From NCBI GenBank assembly GCA_937951895.1, contig CALFER010000076.1, positions 44,005 through 108,004 of the forward strand: a DNA stretch of 64,000 nucleotides. The letters run 5' to 3'. Shown here piece by piece: positions 62,333 through 64,000 of this stretch; position 1 is the stretch's first letter; each line of letters opens with the position of its first letter. The position numbers were made by a program, and so were the translations under genes. Source of the stretch: an uncultured bacterium. GTDB taxonomy: Bacteria > CSSED10-310 > CALFER01. Under the pieces are notes generated by a model that saw nothing but the letters and a program-made list of their open reading frames with translations, was not told the DNA's origin and did no database searches.

Positions 62333-63194
62333 TGAGAAAAAATGTTCGAGTTGCGGACGGCCGGACTGTCCGACCCGTCCGGTTGAGGGGAATCCGGCCG
62401 CAGGCATGTCTGCGGATGACGAGTTGATCCGTCGGCGACTCGGCCGCATCCGCCTGAAGCTGCTGGTGATGTCGGGAAAAGGTGGTGTGGGGAAGAGCAC
62501 CTGTGCGGTCAATCTGGCCGTTGCGCTCGCACGAAGGGGGCATCGGACCGGGTTGCTCGACATCGACATTCACGGCCCGAGTCTCCCGATGATGCTGGGG
62601 TTGGAGACCGGTCAGATCCGAGTGCATGACGGGGTCATTCAACCCGTGGAAGTATATGGCATCCGGGCGATGTCCGTCGGATTGGCGTTGCCGCATCCGG
62701 ACAAGGCCGTCATCTGGCGCGGCCCGATGAAGGCGTCGGTGATCCGGCAATTCGTGCGTGATGTCGACTGGGGGGATCTCGATGTGCTGGTCATTGACAG
62801 TCCGCCGGGGACAGGCGACGAGCCTCTTACCATGGCGAAACTGCTGGATTGTTCGGGCCATGCCGTGATCGTATCGACGCCGCAGCCCGTGGCGGTGACG
62901 GATGTGCGGAAGTCGATCGTGTTCTGTCGTCAGGTCGGGTTGGATGTGAGAGGGGTCATCGAGAATATGAGCGGGTTTGTGTGTCCGCATTGCGGGGTCG
63001 AGAGTCCGATTTTCGAGACCGGAGGGGCGGCCGGGATGGCGGAGGAGATGGGGGTGCGGTTTTTAGGGCGGATACCCATCATTCCGGCGATCGGGCGGGG
63101 GGGTGACCGAGGTCATCCGTTTGCGCTGGGGGATGCGGGCGATCCGGCCGTGAAGGCGTTTGATGGCATTGTGGCAAGTGTTTTGATGGAGTAG
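62310..63194 (+). CDS. Mrp/NBP35-type iron-sulfur carrier ATPase (second copy)
   Basis: About 294 residues from the ATG at 62310 (AAAGG nine bases upstream; the ATG at 62304 is also possible). The N-terminal motif CSSCGRPDC matches the CSSCKNADC of the NifU-Mrp protein at 21683. The ATPase has SGKGGVGKST, IHGPSLP, IDSPPGTGDEP and the Cys pair in FVCPHCG. It lacks the NifU-like part. It is far from the ORP-like operon and tied to the antiporter gene, so it may be the housekeeping carrier. Confidence 0.9.
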   Translation: MTIDRARDEKKCSSCGRPDCPTRPVEGNPAAGMSADDELIRRRLGRIRLKLLVMSGKGGVGKSTCAVNLAVALARRGHRTGLLDIDIHGPSLPMMLGLETGQIRVHDGVIQPVEVYGIRAMSVGLALPHPDKAVIWRGPMKASVIRQFVRDVDWGDLDVLVIDSPPGTGDEPLTMAKLLDCSGHAVIVSTPQPVAVTDVRKSIVFCRQVGLDVRGVIENMSGFVCPHCGVESPIFETGGAAGMAEEMGVRFLGRIPIIPAIGRGGDRGHPFALGDAGDPAVKAFDGIVASVLME

Positions 63195-63493
63195 GGTTTT
63201 CAGTTTTCAGTTTTCGGTTATCGGTTTAACGAAATAAGGGGACACCTTACTTAATTCGGTTTATTGATACAGAGCCCAACCGTGCCAGTGTCCAAGGTCG
63301 TTTGCGCTGTTGAGCAGGGACGGCCGGGAATCCGGATGCGTTCATTCAGAGAAGCGATTTTTTACATATCCATCGTGCATAGATCGGATGCGGTCGTTGG
63401 GGCGCAGTGGGAGATGAATCCGAGAGACTGAGTTGACCCGGTGGAACGCGGCGGATATTCTCGGATGCAGATAGGAGGCATGGGACGATAACC
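63195..63493 (+). other. Intergenic region with T-rich repeats and a promoter
   Basis: It starts with repeated GTTTTC units (63195-63226). Next comes AAATAAGGGGACACCTTACT (63232-63251), a type of sequence I associate with ends of small REP/IS200-like elements, though no transposase is present. A promoter lies at 63433-63461: -35 TTGACC, 17 bases, -10 TATTCT. AGGAGG follows at 63473-63478, ahead of the next gene. Confidence 0.45.
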
Positions 63494-64000
63494 GTGAAGC
63501 CGAAAGCTGGAACCGTCATTTTGCTGATCTGGATGTGTGTGACAATACCGGAAAGCACATTCTCATCATCAATGGAATGGGTGCAGATCGGGAAGCCGTT
63601 GATTCCACGATCTTATTTGCAGTTCTGCTACAATCCTGAGTTAAACACGGTATTGCTTATTGTCGGATACTCAGGGATAGAACTCACCGATACCGGGAAT
63701 GGGACGGCTACGATTGGTATCTGATCGAGCCCACGGGTGGACGCGCCGCTCCCTATCATTCAACTGCCATGATCTATGATTCAGCCAGAAAATGCTCAAT
63801 GATCTATGGTGGCGGACAAGAAGGCGTGACGGTCGAAACCTTCGTGTACCGTCATTCCAACCCCGATATCTGTGACCAGATGGGTGTCTCGCTGGATCTG
63901 TCTCAATCCCTCTTTCATGCCGGCGACACGTTTTCCTGCACCGCACACGTCTGCAACAACACCGGCGATGTCCTGACTGGTTACCCGTTGCTCGTGTTGC
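63494..64000 (+). pseudogene. Kelch-like exported protein with shared C-terminal domain, frameshifted and cut by window end
   Basis: A GTG at 63494 opens a signal peptide (MKPKAGTVILLIWMCVTIPES) and a kelch-like start (LNTVLLIVGYSGIELTDT), but this frame stops at 63722. The frame one base back continues the same motif (REWDGYDWYLIEPTGG ... STAMIYDSARKCSMIYGGG) and leads into the shared C-terminal domain (SLFHAGDTFSCTAHVCNN, GYPLLVL) at the window edge. Adding one C in the ACCGGG near 63694 would join them exactly. It is either a true one-base deletion or a sequencing error; the downstream half is too well kept for an old pseudogene. Confidence 0.7.

Overview
The window looks like chromosomal DNA of an uncultured, Gram-negative, probably anaerobic bacterium. 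It is GC-rich and dense with genes, and most genes have good Shine-Dalgarno sequences. Outer-membrane features are present: a porin-like barrel ending in Phe, many lipoproteins and many exported proteins. An anaerobe-type iron-sulfur and molybdenum-cluster gene set suggests anaerobic life. The sequence alone does not fix the phylum; the mix of Thr/Pro-linked exported beta-helix proteins would suit a poorly sampled lineage. I saw no rRNA, convincing tRNA or CRISPR array.

Layout. (1) 1-4200, minus: a MacB-type ABC exporter operon with a porin-like protein, an OB-fold lipoprotein, a Cys-rich membrane protein and an FMN-binding-like exported protein, behind a clear promoter. (2) 4.3-7.3 kb, minus: a GAF-GAF-HD-GYP c-di-GMP phosphodiesterase and a formylglycine-generating-enzyme-like exported protein. 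(3) 7.6-15.9 kb, plus: a lipoprotein coupled to a sulfatase-fold enzyme, a beta-helix protein and an S41 peptidase. (4) 15.9-23.3 kb, plus: a sigma-54 activator, a near-consensus -24/-12 promoter, and nine genes resembling the orange-protein (ORP) system of Desulfovibrio: three NifX/ORP-type proteins, two MinD-like ATPases with ferredoxin inserts, a DUF5320 protein, an FmdB zinc ribbon, a radical SAM protein and a NifU-Mrp fusion. (5) 23.5-42.2 kb: large exported proteins, a BTAD/NB-ARC/TPR regulator, an ankyrin-metallo-beta-lactamase fusion, an RNA helicase with a decayed partial duplication, a TolB-like propeller and a dead IS4-type element. (6) 42.4-52 kb: an ABC-2 exporter, DUF454, an Eis-like acetyltransferase, a small ferredoxin-GNAT-AraC operon and a large hybrid histidine kinase. 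(7) 52-64 kb: a decayed exported-protein gene, a five-gene operon led by a GH44 glycoside hydrolase, three tandem paralogous membrane proteins, a K+/H+ antiporter, a second Mrp ATPase and a frameshifted kelch-like gene cut by the window end.

The feature that ties the window together is a C-terminal domain of about 113 residues. It ends six intact exported proteins of very different architecture (beta-helix, propeller-like, DJ-1-like), begins in the truncated gene at the right edge, and survives as a relic in a pseudogene near 52.3 kb. Its hallmarks are a PGD turn, a P-(L/V)-F-V-(I/L)-L-(D/E) strand, an aromatic F-F/Y-F patch, a WP turn and a final F-G-(W/Y). I propose that it is a surface-sorting or secretion domain, or a shared glycan/partner-binding module. 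This is the best candidate here for an undescribed system.

Several genes (28374 minus, 48611, 60614, probably 58783) have a -10 box placed so that transcription would start at or next to the ATG, with no Shine-Dalgarno. These look leaderless.
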